Shown: piece by piece, positions 1 to 8,195 of the stretch | Numbering within the stretch: the first letter of the stretch is position 1 | Layout of the letters: each line of letters begins with the position of its first letter | Source of the DNA: Hyphomicrobiales bacterium | GTDB taxonomy: Bacteria > Pseudomonadota > Alphaproteobacteria > Rhodospirillales > JACKKN01 | DNA length: 64,000 nt | Assembly: GCA_024236415.1 (NCBI GenBank) | Contig: JACKKN010000003.1 | Location: 323,492-387,491, forward strand | Direction of reading: 5' to 3' | Notes under the pieces: generated by a model | Database searches by the model: none | Seen by the model: only the letters and a program-made list of their open reading frames with translations | Told to the model about the DNA's origin: nothing | Program-made: the position numbers and the translations under genes

Positions 1-563
1 AGCTCGTCGATCACCGCCGACAGCTTGTCCAGGATGCCGGGCGGCAGGTCGCGGCGCACGCCGCCGGGCGTGATGTACATGTGGTAGATGCGGGCCCCGG
101 TGATCTCCTCGAAGATGTCCAGGAACAGGTCGCGCATGGACACGCCCCAGAACATGTTGGTGTAGAGGCCGATGGTCGCGGCGTTGCCGCCGAAGGTGAA
201 CAGGTGGGCGCAGATGCGCGACACCTCCAGCATCAGGACGCGGATCCACTGCGCCCGCTCGGGCACCTCCAGGCCGCCCAGGGCCTCGACGGACCGGGCG
301 TAGGAATCCTCCATGGGCACCGGGTCGGGGACGCAGATGCGCGGCACCAGGGCCACGTTCTGGATCCACAGCCGGCTTTCCATGATCTTCTCGAAGCCCC
401 GGTGCAGGTAGCCGCCGTCGGCGATGGCCTCCTGGATCACGTCGCCCTTCAGGCGCACGCGGATGGCGTAGTTGCCCTCGATGCCCGGGTGGTTGGGGCC
501 GAAGTACAGCTCGTACTCGTGGCTGGGGGGATGGGCGACGGGGCGGTAGTTCTGCGGCCTCAT
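1..563 (-). CDS. nuoD: NuoD-like 49 kDa subunit of an Mbx/complex I-type membrane complex (partial)
   Basis: Counterpart of the NuoD/Nqo4 catalytic subunit that lies next to the N2 iron-sulfur subunit. The first 187 residues are present; the 3' end is off the window. The N-terminus has FGPNHPGIEGN (residues 21-31), matching the complex I GPxHPxxHG loop but with Glu29 where complex I has a quinone-site His. The region around VPRICVPDP (73-81) aligns with the hydrogenase RICGxC region but keeps only one Cys, so it is not a NiFe hydrogenase. The ATG overlaps the preceding nuoC-like stop by 4 bp (ATGA). The family is clear; the electron acceptor is unknown. Confidence 0.85.
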   Translation of the reverse strand, partial: MRPQNYRPVAHPPSHEYELYFGPNHPGIEGNYAIRVRLKGDVIQEAIADGGYLHRGFEKIMESRLWIQNVALVPRICVPDPVPMEDSYARSVEALGGLEVPERAQWIRVLMLEVSRICAHLFTFGGNAATIGLYTNMFWGVSMRDLFLDIFEEITGARIYHMYITPGGVRRDLPPGILDKLSAVIDE

Positions 564-1117
564 GACGGGGCTCCCTCGCCTTCGCTGTCGATGCCGCCGC
601 CCTTGGCCTCGATGTCGCGCAGCCATTCGGGCCGGTAGTCGACCCACTGGAAGGTCTCTTCCACGTAGGCCAGGGTGTCGAAGGACTTCAGCATGGGCGG
701 CGGGCCGTTCCAGCTGGTCAGGATGAACTTGCGCAGGTTGGGCGAGCCGTCGAAGCGGACGCCGAACATCTCGTGGATGTCCCGCTCGAAGAACCCGGCC
801 GGGGTGTGGATGTCATAGACCGAGACGTATTCGCCCGGGTCGCGCGGGATGGTCACGTGGGCCGACACGGTCATCTTCTGCTCGTGGGACCAGACCGTGT
901 AGACCAGCTCGAACTCGTCGGTCTGCGGCCAGTCGATGCACGAGATGGCGGACAGGTGCATGAAGCCGAGCTGGCCCTTCAGCAGCTCCAGGATCGCCGG
1001 CAGGGCGCCTGGCGCCACGTCCACGCGCACGCGGCTGCCTTCCTTGGGGGTGATCTGGATCCCCGGGATCTCGTGCAGGACGGATTCGAGGACCGCCGGG
1101 ACCTGTGCCTGTTTCAT
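560..1117 (-). CDS. nuoC: NuoC-like 30 kDa subunit
   Basis: 185-residue homologue of the complex I 30 kDa subunit, a structural partner of NuoD in the peripheral arm. The C-terminal half carries the family signature: ERDIHEMFGVRFDGSPNLRK, about residues 127-146. It is a separate protein, not fused to NuoD as in enteric bacteria. It overlaps nuoB upstream and nuoD downstream by 4 bp each, so translation is probably coupled. It belongs to the same operon as the Mrp subunits. Confidence 0.88.
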   Translation of the reverse strand: MKQAQVPAVLESVLHEIPGIQITPKEGSRVRVDVAPGALPAILELLKGQLGFMHLSAISCIDWPQTDEFELVYTVWSHEQKMTVSAHVTIPRDPGEYVSVYDIHTPAGFFERDIHEMFGVRFDGSPNLRKFILTSWNGPPPMLKSFDTLAYVEETFQWVDYRPEWLRDIEAKGGGIDSEGEGAPS

Positions 1118-1860
1118 GGCAGCAGCCTTTCGTTGGCGCCGCGCTCGGGGTAGTCCTCGGGCGCGTCGCGCAGGGCATAGGCGGCGTGGCGGTCCAGGAT
1201 CTCGGTGAACCGGCCGCGGGTGCCGTCGCCGACGTAGCCGTAGTGCTCGGCCTCGGCGATCACGTCCACGGGGGTGTGCCACTCCTCGCCGAACAGGGCC
1301 ATCTGGTTGCCCAGATAGCGGTCGTAGTTCAGGTAGTAGTCCTGCCAGGCGTTGGCCTGGCCGGCGTCGATCTTCTTCATCAGGTCCAGGAACACCTGCT
1401 GCACCGCCTCGGGCCGCGGCATGCAGCCGGCGATGAAGCCGTCGGCCGGGATGTACTGGTCCAGGCGCTTCACGGTGGCGTAGGAGTTCCAGTACATGCC
1501 GCCGTTGATGGTGCACGAGCCGAAGCCCAGCACGTACTTGGGGGACTGCATCTGCTCGTAGGACAGGATCACCCGCTTCAGGGTCTTGACCGAGAGGTAG
1601 CCGGTGATCAGCAGGATGTCCGCCTGGCGCGGCGTGACCATGGGCGAGACGCCGACCCGCTCCATGTCGAAGCGCGAGGTGATGGTGGGCGGCAGCTCGA
1701 TGGCGCCGCAGCCGGTGCAGTAGTGCAGCACGAACAGGGACCGCGCGCGGCAGTGGTCGGCGAACCGGTCCATGACCCGGCGCCAGACGCCCCGCTCTTC
1801 GGCGTCGACGGTGCGGCAGACCTCGGGCTGGTCGGGGATGACGGGAGTCGTGTCGCTCAT
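1114..1860 (-). CDS. nuoB: NuoB-like subunit carrying the N2-type [4Fe-4S] cluster
   Basis: 248-residue homologue of NuoB / hydrogenase small subunit. Cluster ligands are visible: YCTGCG near residue 47, GSC in the middle, and GCMPRPE further on. The first motif is CxxC, as in energy-converting hydrogenases and Mbx complexes, rather than the tandem CC of complex I. A C-terminal extension of about 80 residues goes beyond the usual core. The ATG is 20 bp downstream of the nuoH stop, one of only two non-overlapping junctions in the operon. It should carry electrons to the NuoD active-site region. Confidence 0.88.
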   Translation of the reverse strand: MSDTTPVIPDQPEVCRTVDAEERGVWRRVMDRFADHCRARSLFVLHYCTGCGAIELPPTITSRFDMERVGVSPMVTPRQADILLITGYLSVKTLKRVILSYEQMQSPKYVLGFGSCTINGGMYWNSYATVKRLDQYIPADGFIAGCMPRPEAVQQVFLDLMKKIDAGQANAWQDYYLNYDRYLGNQMALFGEEWHTPVDVIAEAEHYGYVGDGTRGRFTEILDRHAAYALRDAPEDYPERGANERLLP

Positions 1861-1880
1861 TTTTCCGTTTCTCCTCGGTC

Positions 1881-2774
1881 CTAGCGGACCATGACAAGGG
1901 CGAGGCCGACCAGGGCGATGCCCGTGGGCCATTTCCACATCCAGCGGATCACGTCGTCGGTCTTGTAGCGGCCATAGACGTTGGTCACCGCCACCGAGAT
2001 GAAGATCACCGCGAACACCTTGGGCAGGAAGAACAGCCAGTTCTCGCCGCCGCCCAGGAACATGGTCGTGTACAGCACGCCGACCGTGTACAGCTGGAAG
2101 CACTGCATGACGAACAGCGCGCCCATGTACTTGCCGCTCATCTCGGTCATGGGGCCGGTGGCGATCTCGGCCGGGGCGATGTAGATCTCGAACGGCTCCT
2201 TGCCCAGCATGCCGTGGGTCGCCAGCAGGCCGGCGAAGGCCAGGATCGGCATGGTGGCGGCGCCCCAGGTGGCCGGGCCGCCCTGCTGCTGGATCTGCAC
2301 GATGTCGATCAGGTTGGTGGTGCCGTAGGAGATGCAGGCGCCGACGATGACCACCACATAGGGCACGTCGTAGGCCAGCATGGCGGTCAGGGCGCGGGAG
2401 ATGCCGATCGACCCGTTGGGGTTGGCGCAGGAGCCCACGCCCAGGGCCAGGCCCAGCATGGGCACCATCATGATGTAGACCAGGGTGATCAGGTCGCCGT
2501 GCTCGGCCAGGCCGTCCAGGCCCGGCACCGGCAGGAAGATCTCGGCGGTGATGAAGCCGCCCAGCAGCATCATGATGGCCAGGTCGTGCATGACGCCGTG
2601 CGAGACCTGGGTCTTCTTGGCGTACAGCTTGACGATGTCGTACACGGGCTGCAGGAACGGCGGGCCCACCCGGCGCTCGATCTTGGCCCGCACCCGGCGC
2701 GCCATCAGCACCAGCAGCAGGCCGACCACGAACGCGACCAGGGGCATCAGGATGAGGTCGGCGAGAAGCGTCAT
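1881..2774 (-). CDS. nuoH: NuoH-like membrane subunit (HycD/MbhM type)
   Basis: 297-residue hydrophobic protein of the NuoH/Nqo8 family, which anchors the peripheral arm and forms the entrance to the ion path. It has about eight membrane segments. Conserved features are RVGPPFLQPVYDIVKLYAKK near residues 35-54 and the EPFEIYIAPAEIATGPMTEMSGKYMG loop further on, rich in acidic residues as in the family. It is shorter than complex I NuoH (about 325) and closer to HycD/MbhM. The start overlaps the upstream gene by 4 bp. Confidence 0.87.
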   Translation of the reverse strand: MTLLADLILMPLVAFVVGLLLVLMARRVRAKIERRVGPPFLQPVYDIVKLYAKKTQVSHGVMHDLAIMMLLGGFITAEIFLPVPGLDGLAEHGDLITLVYIMMVPMLGLALGVGSCANPNGSIGISRALTAMLAYDVPYVVVIVGACISYGTTNLIDIVQIQQQGGPATWGAATMPILAFAGLLATHGMLGKEPFEIYIAPAEIATGPMTEMSGKYMGALFVMQCFQLYTVGVLYTTMFLGGGENWLFFLPKVFAVIFISVAVTNVYGRYKTDDVIRWMWKWPTGIALVGLALVMVR

Positions 2775-4678
2775 GATCCGAACCCTCCGGCGCCGCCGGC
2801 CCAGAACAGTCCGAGTACGGCGACGATCAACACGTAGAGCGGCGTATAGGCGGCGCGGAACACGCCGTGCCACAGGTCGCCCGAAACCTCGGCCAGGACC
2901 CCCAGGCCGTGCTCCATGCGCACCACCCAGCCCCGGTACCAGGGGCCGATGACCCGCGCCAGGCCGGGATAGAATTCGTGGCTGAAGTGGTAGCGGATGT
3001 CCGCCGACAGGAAGTGGCCGCCGGCGTAGTTGTCGTACTGGTGGGTCTCGAAGCGGCGGTTGCCCAGCACGTAGAAGATCAGGGCGCCGACGCCGATGGC
3101 GCCGACCAGCACGCCGACCACCCACAGCATGTTCAGCGACCCGGTGGCCAGCACGACGCCGCCCAGGTGGTGCGGCAGCAGCGCGACCCCCATGGCCGCC
3201 TGGGCCTGGTCGACGATGCTGAGGGCCAGGCCGGGGGCGAAGCCGGTGACGAAGCCGATGCCGGCCAGGACCAGCATGGGCAGGGTCATGGACCAGGGGG
3301 CTTCCCTGATCTCGCGGTGCTCGACCCGAAGCTGGCCCAGGAAGATGTTGTGGATCAGCTTGTAGACGCTGAGGATGGTGCCCAGGGTGCCGACGAAGGC
3401 GGCGATGGACAGCAGCGGCTGCTGGGTCACGATCAGGGCCTTGTAGATCATCCACTTGGACACGAAGCCGTTCATGGGCGGCAGGCCGGCGAGGCCGATG
3501 ATGCCCATCAGCAGGGCCACGTAGGTCAGCGGCATGCGCGTGATCAGGCCGCCCAGCTCGTCCAGGTCCGCCGTGCCGGTGCGGTGGATCACCGCGAACA
3601 CCGCCAGGATCAGGGCCATCTGGTAGGTGGCGTAGTTGAACACGTGCAGCAGGCCGCCGGCCACGCCCAGGGGCGTCGCCACCAGGATGCCCAGCAGCAT
3701 GTAGCCGCCCTGGCCGATGCCGTGCCAGGTCAGCAGCATGCGGGCGTCGGTCTGCATCAGGGCGATGTAGGTGGGCACCACCATGGTGATGGCGGCGACC
3801 CAGGCCAGGATGTCGGTGGACTCGATGCCGGTCATGGGAATGCGCAGGCCGGCCAGGGTGTCGAAGCCGATCAGCTTGACCAGGGACAGGATCAGGGCGA
3901 ACAGGCCCATGCGCGCCGACACGGCGTTCAGGAAGGCCGACGAGGCGCCGGGGGTGTAGGAATAGGCCGGCGCCTGCCACAGGTGGGTGGGCACCAGGGC
4001 CATCTTGACCCCGAACCCGCCGGCGAACAGGGCGAACAGGGTCCACAGCATGCCCGTCGACATGTCGGGCAGGGCGGCGCGCATCTGGTCGAAGCCGAAG
4101 CCGCCGGCGGCGCCGTGCACCACCAGGATGGCGGCGAACAGGGCCATGGCCCCGGCCAGGGCGTACAGCATGTATCGGTACGCCGCCTGGGTCGCCGGCC
4201 CGCCGGCCTGGATCATCATGGCGAAGGCGGCCCAGCTGACGAACTCCCAGCCGATGAACAGGCCCAGCAGGTCGCCGGCCGACAGCAGCAGCACCATGGT
4301 CAGCACGTTCAGCGCCAGGGTGCCGTGCTGGATGCGGGCGCGCTGCTGCACCCGGCCCCACTCGCCGGCCATGTACCAGGACGAGAAGAAGGCGGCGCCG
4401 GTGGTCAGCAGCAGGAAGAACCAGCCCAGGCCGTCCAGGGTCCAGGCCAGCTGCTGGCCCAGCACGGTCAGGCGCAGGGACGACGGGATGGCGCCGGCCC
4501 CGGCGGCCAGGTCCAGCCCCATGGCCACGGTCACCGCCAGGGCGGCGCCGTGCAGCAGGGTCGCCAGGTAGCCGCCCAGGCGCGCCGTGCCGAACAGGTA
4601 CAGCAGCACCGTGGCCGCCGCGGCGATGGCCATCAGCAGGTCGAGCGAGGTCATGTCAAAGGGCAGGGCGAAGGGCAT
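2771..4678 (-). CDS. Antiporter-like proton-conducting subunit (NuoL/MrpA-type, second antiporter subunit)
   Basis: 635-residue polytopic protein of the NuoL/M/N-MrpA/D family. The conserved core includes LGLFIGWEFVSWAAFAMM (a Glu in a helix, a family signature) and FGVKMALVPTHLWQAPAYSY (an essential-type Lys and HLW motif). It is longer than MrpD and has a C-terminal tail with extra helices. With the 487-residue MrpD it gives two antiporter-like subunits, the number found in Mbx/Mbs complexes. It starts 3 bp after the mrpD stop, and a GGAGGG lies 13 nt upstream of the ATG. Confidence 0.85.
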   Translation of the reverse strand: MPFALPFDMTSLDLLMAIAAAATVLLYLFGTARLGGYLATLLHGAALAVTVAMGLDLAAGAGAIPSSLRLTVLGQQLAWTLDGLGWFFLLLTTGAAFFSSWYMAGEWGRVQQRARIQHGTLALNVLTMVLLLSAGDLLGLFIGWEFVSWAAFAMMIQAGGPATQAAYRYMLYALAGAMALFAAILVVHGAAGGFGFDQMRAALPDMSTGMLWTLFALFAGGFGVKMALVPTHLWQAPAYSYTPGASSAFLNAVSARMGLFALILSLVKLIGFDTLAGLRIPMTGIESTDILAWVAAITMVVPTYIALMQTDARMLLTWHGIGQGGYMLLGILVATPLGVAGGLLHVFNYATYQMALILAVFAVIHRTGTADLDELGGLITRMPLTYVALLMGIIGLAGLPPMNGFVSKWMIYKALIVTQQPLLSIAAFVGTLGTILSVYKLIHNIFLGQLRVEHREIREAPWSMTLPMLVLAGIGFVTGFAPGLALSIVDQAQAAMGVALLPHHLGGVVLATGSLNMLWVVGVLVGAIGVGALIFYVLGNRRFETHQYDNYAGGHFLSADIRYHFSHEFYPGLARVIGPWYRGWVVRMEHGLGVLAEVSGDLWHGVFRAAYTPLYVLIVAVLGLFWAGGAGGFGS

Positions 4679-4681
4679 GGG

Positions 4682-6145
4682 TCAGTTCCCTCCCGGCAGC
4701 ACGCGGGATGCATAGGCGGCGGCGTCGGCGCTGTCCGCGGCCATGGCGGTCAGGCCGTCGCCCAGGGGTGCCACCGACACGGTGGCGGCGATCAGCACCG
4801 CGCCCAGCAGCAGGCCCGGGGCCAGCTCGCCCAGGGTGAAGCGCAGCGGTGGCCGCCCGGCCGGCGCGGTGCCGTACAGGATGCCGACGACGCGGAACAG
4901 GTAGGCCGCCTCGATGACCGTGGCCGCCAGGATGATGGCCACCGCGGTCAGGTTGCCGGCGCCGCCGGCGTCGATGGCCGCCTTGAACAGCATCAGCTTG
5001 GCCCAGAACCCGGGCAGGGGCGGGATGCCGATGATGGACAGCGACAGCAGCACGAACAGGCCGGCGGCCAGGGGCGAGGTCCGGCCGGCGCCGGTCAGCC
5101 CGGCGATCTCGCCGCGCCAGCGGTCGGCCAGGACGAAGAAGGCCGGCTTGACCACCAGGTGGTGCAGGGCGACCGCGATGCCGGCCAGCACCCCGGCGTG
5201 GCCGGGGATGGAGAAGGCCACGGCCATCAGGCCCAGCTGGGCGATGGAGGAGTAGGCGAAGGTGCGGTGCAGGTCGCGCGACCGGAAGGCCGCCAGCTCG
5301 CCGGCGGCGACGCCGATGGCGCCCAGCAGCAGCAGGAAGCCCAGGGCCGCCGGGTCCTGGAACAGCAGCACCAGCAGGCGCAGGATCACCACCATGGCCA
5401 GCTTGGACACCACGCCGGCCAGCACCGCCGTGACCCGGGTGGGGGCGGCGGTGTAGACCTCGGGCACCCAGGTGTTGACCGGGAACAGCTCGGCCTTGAC
5501 GCCGAAGCCCAGGACCATGAGCACGAAGGCGGTCAGGCCCATGGGGCCGGTCAGGCGCTCGCCCGCAAGCTGCGACAGATCGGCCAGGTTCAGGGTGCCC
5601 GCCGCGGCGTAGACCAGGGCGATGCCCAGCAGGGCGAAGGCCGAGCCGAGCGCGCTGAGCAGCAGGTAGCGCAGCGACGCGCCATAGCCGGCGCCGGTGT
5701 GGGCGCTGGCGCCCAGGCCGTAGGTGGCGACGGCGGTGATCTCGTAGAACACGAAGATGTTGAACAGGTCGCCGGACAGCACCAGGCCCGAGCCGCCGGC
5801 CAGCAGCAGCAGCCACAGGGTCTGGACCTTGGTGCTGTCGTGCTCGCGCCGCGGCCGGAACAGCAGCAGGCCGACGGCCAGGGCGACCACGAACATCAGG
5901 GCCAGCTTGTCGGCGTAGAAGACGATGCCGATGGGCGCGGCGAACCCGCCCATGGCCGAGACCAGGGCGCCGCCGTCGGACGCCGCCGGCCACAGCAGCA
6001 AGGCGATCACGGCCACGGCCAGGGTGGTGAGCTGCGCCAGCAGGCGGGCCAGGCCGTCGGACAGGCGGCCCACCAGGGGCAGCAGGAAGGCCACCAGCAG
6101 CGGCAGGGCCACGGGCAGCACGACATGGTGGGCGGTCAGGGTCAT
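4682..6145 (-). CDS. mrpD: MrpD/NuoN-like monovalent cation/H+ antiporter subunit
   Basis: 487-residue membrane protein of the Mrp antiporter subunit D family (NuoM/N-like), with about 14 predicted helices. Core motifs are DLFNIFVFYEITAVATYGLG (Glu in helix 5) and GVKAELFPVNTWVPEVYTAAP (Lys plus the amphipathic turn), typical of MrpD. It would carry one ion channel of the complex. It overlaps mrpC by 4 bp. The residues do not show whether it moves H+ or Na+. Confidence 0.9.
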   Translation of the reverse strand: MTLTAHHVVLPVALPLLVAFLLPLVGRLSDGLARLLAQLTTLAVAVIALLLWPAASDGGALVSAMGGFAAPIGIVFYADKLALMFVVALAVGLLLFRPRREHDSTKVQTLWLLLLAGGSGLVLSGDLFNIFVFYEITAVATYGLGASAHTGAGYGASLRYLLLSALGSAFALLGIALVYAAAGTLNLADLSQLAGERLTGPMGLTAFVLMVLGFGVKAELFPVNTWVPEVYTAAPTRVTAVLAGVVSKLAMVVILRLLVLLFQDPAALGFLLLLGAIGVAAGELAAFRSRDLHRTFAYSSIAQLGLMAVAFSIPGHAGVLAGIAVALHHLVVKPAFFVLADRWRGEIAGLTGAGRTSPLAAGLFVLLSLSIIGIPPLPGFWAKLMLFKAAIDAGGAGNLTAVAIILAATVIEAAYLFRVVGILYGTAPAGRPPLRFTLGELAPGLLLGAVLIAATVSVAPLGDGLTAMAADSADAAAYASRVLPGGN

Positions 6146-6612
6146 GGCGCGTCCTCCGCGGTGCGGCCGGCGGCCACGGGCAGGGCCCCGGGGGTCCGCG
6201 CGCCGGCGGCGGTCACCGCCGGGTCGGCGCCGGTCTCGCGGGCCATGCGGTTGGCGACGGCGTGGGTGTCCAGCGTGCCGTAGGCCTCCTTGACCCGCAC
6301 CACCAGCGCCAGTCCCAGGGCCAGCACGCCGACGCCGATGACGATGGCGGTCAGCACCAGGGCCTGGGGCACCGGGTCCACCAGGGGGCCGGCGGCCTGG
6401 GCGGTGAAGGGGGCCGTCAGGATCGGCGCCGCGGCGTCGGCGCGGAAGCCGGCGGCCACCAGGAACAGGTTGACCCCGCTTTCCAGCAGCACCAGGCCGA
6501 GCACGATGCGCATCAGGTTGCGCGGCACCACCATGCCGTACAAGCCCAGCAGGACCAGGCAGACGGCACCGGCGTAGAGGGCCTTGCCCAGCATTTCGGC
6601 GTCCATGGTCAT
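6142..6612 (-). CDS. mrpC: MrpC/NuoK-like antiporter subunit
   Basis: 156-residue protein of the NuoK/MrpC family with three transmembrane helices. The core GLYGMVVPRNLMRIVLGLVLLESGVNLFLV contains the conserved Glu of helix 2, and DPVPQALVLTAIVIG is the characteristic third helix. A hydrophilic C-terminal extension of about 45 residues, rich in Ala, follows. The ATG overlaps the mrpB stop by 4 bp. The subunit sits between MrpB and MrpD in known complexes. Confidence 0.9.
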   Translation of the reverse strand: MTMDAEMLGKALYAGAVCLVLLGLYGMVVPRNLMRIVLGLVLLESGVNLFLVAAGFRADAAAPILTAPFTAQAAGPLVDPVPQALVLTAIVIGVGVLALGLALVVRVKEAYGTLDTHAVANRMARETGADPAVTAAGARTPGALPVAAGRTAEDAP

Positions 6613-7325
6613 GCCTTTCCTCCCTGCCGCGCCGGGTCGCCGGCGGCGGCGATGCGGGCCATCAGGCCGGCCAGTTCGGACCCCACCTTGAGGCCGATGG
6701 CCAGGTACAGCAGGGGCAGGCTGCCGGCCGAGAACAGGTCGCCGGGCGTGCCGGCGCCCAGCAGCGGCACCAGGAACGCGCCGCCGCCCACCAGGCCGGC
6801 CAGGCCGATCACCACGAACACGGCGCCGGCGAAGGCCTCGACCACCGTGGCCACGCCATGGTTGACGGGGCTGGCCGGGTGGGCCAGCAGCGGCACGAAG
6901 AAGGCCGCCGCCAGGATGGCGCCGCCCTGGAAGCCGCCGCCCGGGGTCAGGTGGCCGTGGATGACGATGTAGGCGCCCAGCACCAGCAGGAACGGGAACA
7001 GCAGCGCCGCGGCGGCGCGCAGGATGAAGCCCGCCGGCGTGCCCTGGGCCTCGGCCCGGCCGGCGCCGCCCAGGACCAGCCCGGCGGCGGTGGCGGCGAC
7101 GAACAGGATCGCCACCTCGCCCAGGGTGTCCAGGCCGCGGTAGGCCAGCAGCACGGCGGAGACGATGTTGGTGGCGCCGGTGTCCTCCAGGGCCCGGCCG
7201 GCGATGGCCTGGCCCACCTGCATGGGGGCGCCGCCGAAGGGCAGGGCCTCGAACAGGGTTACCAGCATGAGCCCCAGGCCGATCAGGAACAGGGCCGAGG
7301 CGAAGGCGCGGGCGTTGCCCTTCAT
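6609..7325 (-). CDS. mrpB: MrpB-family subunit with MbhE-like N-terminal half
   Basis: 238 residues in two parts. The N-terminal half (about 1-95) resembles MbhE or the C-terminal end of MrpA: a helix, then TNIVSAVLLAYRGLDTLGEV. The C-terminal half (about 105-235) is the MnhB/MrpB domain with HGHLTPGGGFQGGAI. In Mrp systems the first part belongs to MrpA, so the MrpA tail is fused to MrpB here, as in some Mbh/Mbx clusters. The ATG chosen overlaps the preceding stop by 4 bp; a longer in-frame extension exists but would run through the upstream gene. Confidence 0.85.
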   Translation of the reverse strand: MKGNARAFASALFLIGLGLMLVTLFEALPFGGAPMQVGQAIAGRALEDTGATNIVSAVLLAYRGLDTLGEVAILFVAATAAGLVLGGAGRAEAQGTPAGFILRAAAALLFPFLLVLGAYIVIHGHLTPGGGFQGGAILAAAFFVPLLAHPASPVNHGVATVVEAFAGAVFVVIGLAGLVGGGAFLVPLLGAGTPGDLFSAGSLPLLYLAIGLKVGSELAGLMARIAAAGDPARQGGKA

Positions 7326-7591
7326 GGCCGGTCCTCCCCGTCGTCGTCGGCGGCCGGGGTCCACAGGCCGACCCGGCGCAGGGTCAGGGCCAGCAGCACG
7401 CCCGACAGGCCGGCGCCCACGGCGGCCTCGGCCAGGGCCACGTCCGGCGCGCGCAGGATGGCGAACAGGACGGACAGGGCCAGGGACACCACCGAGATGG
7501 CGGCCACGGCGGCCAGGTAGCTGCGCAGGCCGATCACCGCCAGGGCGGCGGCCAGCATCACGGCCATGGTAACCAGGACCAGCCAGATCAT
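7322..7591 (-). CDS. DUF4040/MbhD-like antiporter subunit
   Basis: 89-residue small membrane protein with three helices. The segment LRAPDVALAEAAVGAGLSGVLL is the hallmark of the MbhD/DUF4040 domain, normally found inside MrpA. It occurs as a stand-alone gene here, as in archaeal Mbh and Mbx operons. It overlaps both neighbours by 4 bp. It supplies one of the pieces of MrpA that the antiporter-like subunits lack. Confidence 0.85.
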   Translation of the reverse strand: MIWLVLVTMAVMLAAALAVIGLRSYLAAVAAISVVSLALSVLFAILRAPDVALAEAAVGAGLSGVLLALTLRRVGLWTPAADDDGEDRP

Positions 7592-7920
7592 GGTTTTTCC
7601 TCCGCTTCGCCGTGGGCCTTGCGCCACGGGCGCAACCCGGTCAGCAGGGCGGCGCGGGCGATGGCCGACGAGCCCACCGGCGTGGTGATCAGCACGAACA
7701 GCGCGATCAGGGCCAGCTTGCCGGCCCACTCCGGGTGCTGGAACCCGACCCCGACCAGCAGCGACAGGGCGCCCAGGGTGGCGGCCTTGGTGCCGGCCTG
7801 GATGCGGTTGAACACGTCGGGCATGCGCAGCAGGCCCAGCGCGCCCAGGAACAGGAAGGCGCCGCCCACCACCAGGAACAGGTCGCCGATGAACGAGAAC
7901 ACGTCCGCCACGCCGCTCAT
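7588..7920 (-). CDS. mrpG: MrpG-type antiporter subunit
   Basis: 110-residue protein of the MrpG/MnhG/PhaG family with three helices. FLGALGLLRMPDVFNRIQAGTKAATLGA is the diagnostic stretch and LFVLITTPVGSSAIARAA follows. The N-terminus MSGVADVFSF gives a good start that overlaps the mrpF stop by 4 bp. The length is normal for the family. Confidence 0.92.
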   Translation of the reverse strand: MSGVADVFSFIGDLFLVVGGAFLFLGALGLLRMPDVFNRIQAGTKAATLGALSLLVGVGFQHPEWAGKLALIALFVLITTPVGSSAIARAALLTGLRPWRKAHGEAEEKP

Positions 7921-8195
7921 GCGTCCTCTCCCTTCTCGATGGCCCGGGCCACCGCGACCACGCCGACGAAGGCCAGGGCGCCGTAGACCAGGGCGATGTC
8001 CAGGTAAAGGGCGCTGCCCAGCACCGCGGCCAGCCAGGCCAGGCCCGACGTGGTAATCACCGACAGGGTGTCGGCGGCGACCACCCGGTCGGGCACCGTG
8101 GGGCCCAGCAGCAGGCGCAGGGTGCCCAGCAGGGCGGCGGCGGCGACCAGGATGAAGGCCACCGTGCCGAGGGGGCTGATCTCCAGGCCGGTCAT
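7917..8195 (-). CDS. mrpF: MrpF-type antiporter subunit
   Basis: 92-residue MrpF/MnhF homologue with three transmembrane segments. LLLGPTVPDRVVAADTLSVIT is the family signature and YLDIALVYGALAFVGVVAVAR the last helix. The start codon overlaps the mrpE stop by 4 bp (ATGA). The length is normal. Confidence 0.92.
   Translation of the reverse strand: MTGLEISPLGTVAFILVAAAALLGTLRLLLGPTVPDRVVAADTLSVITTSGLAWLAAVLGSALYLDIALVYGALAFVGVVAVARAIEKGEDA

Noticed and set aside
2867..6283. Very long open frame (over 1100 codons) on the plus strand across the mrpD and antiporter genes
   Set aside because: It is antisense to well-supported genes and is rich in Gln, His, Gly and Arg as expected for the complement of GC-rich coding DNA; no domain is visible.
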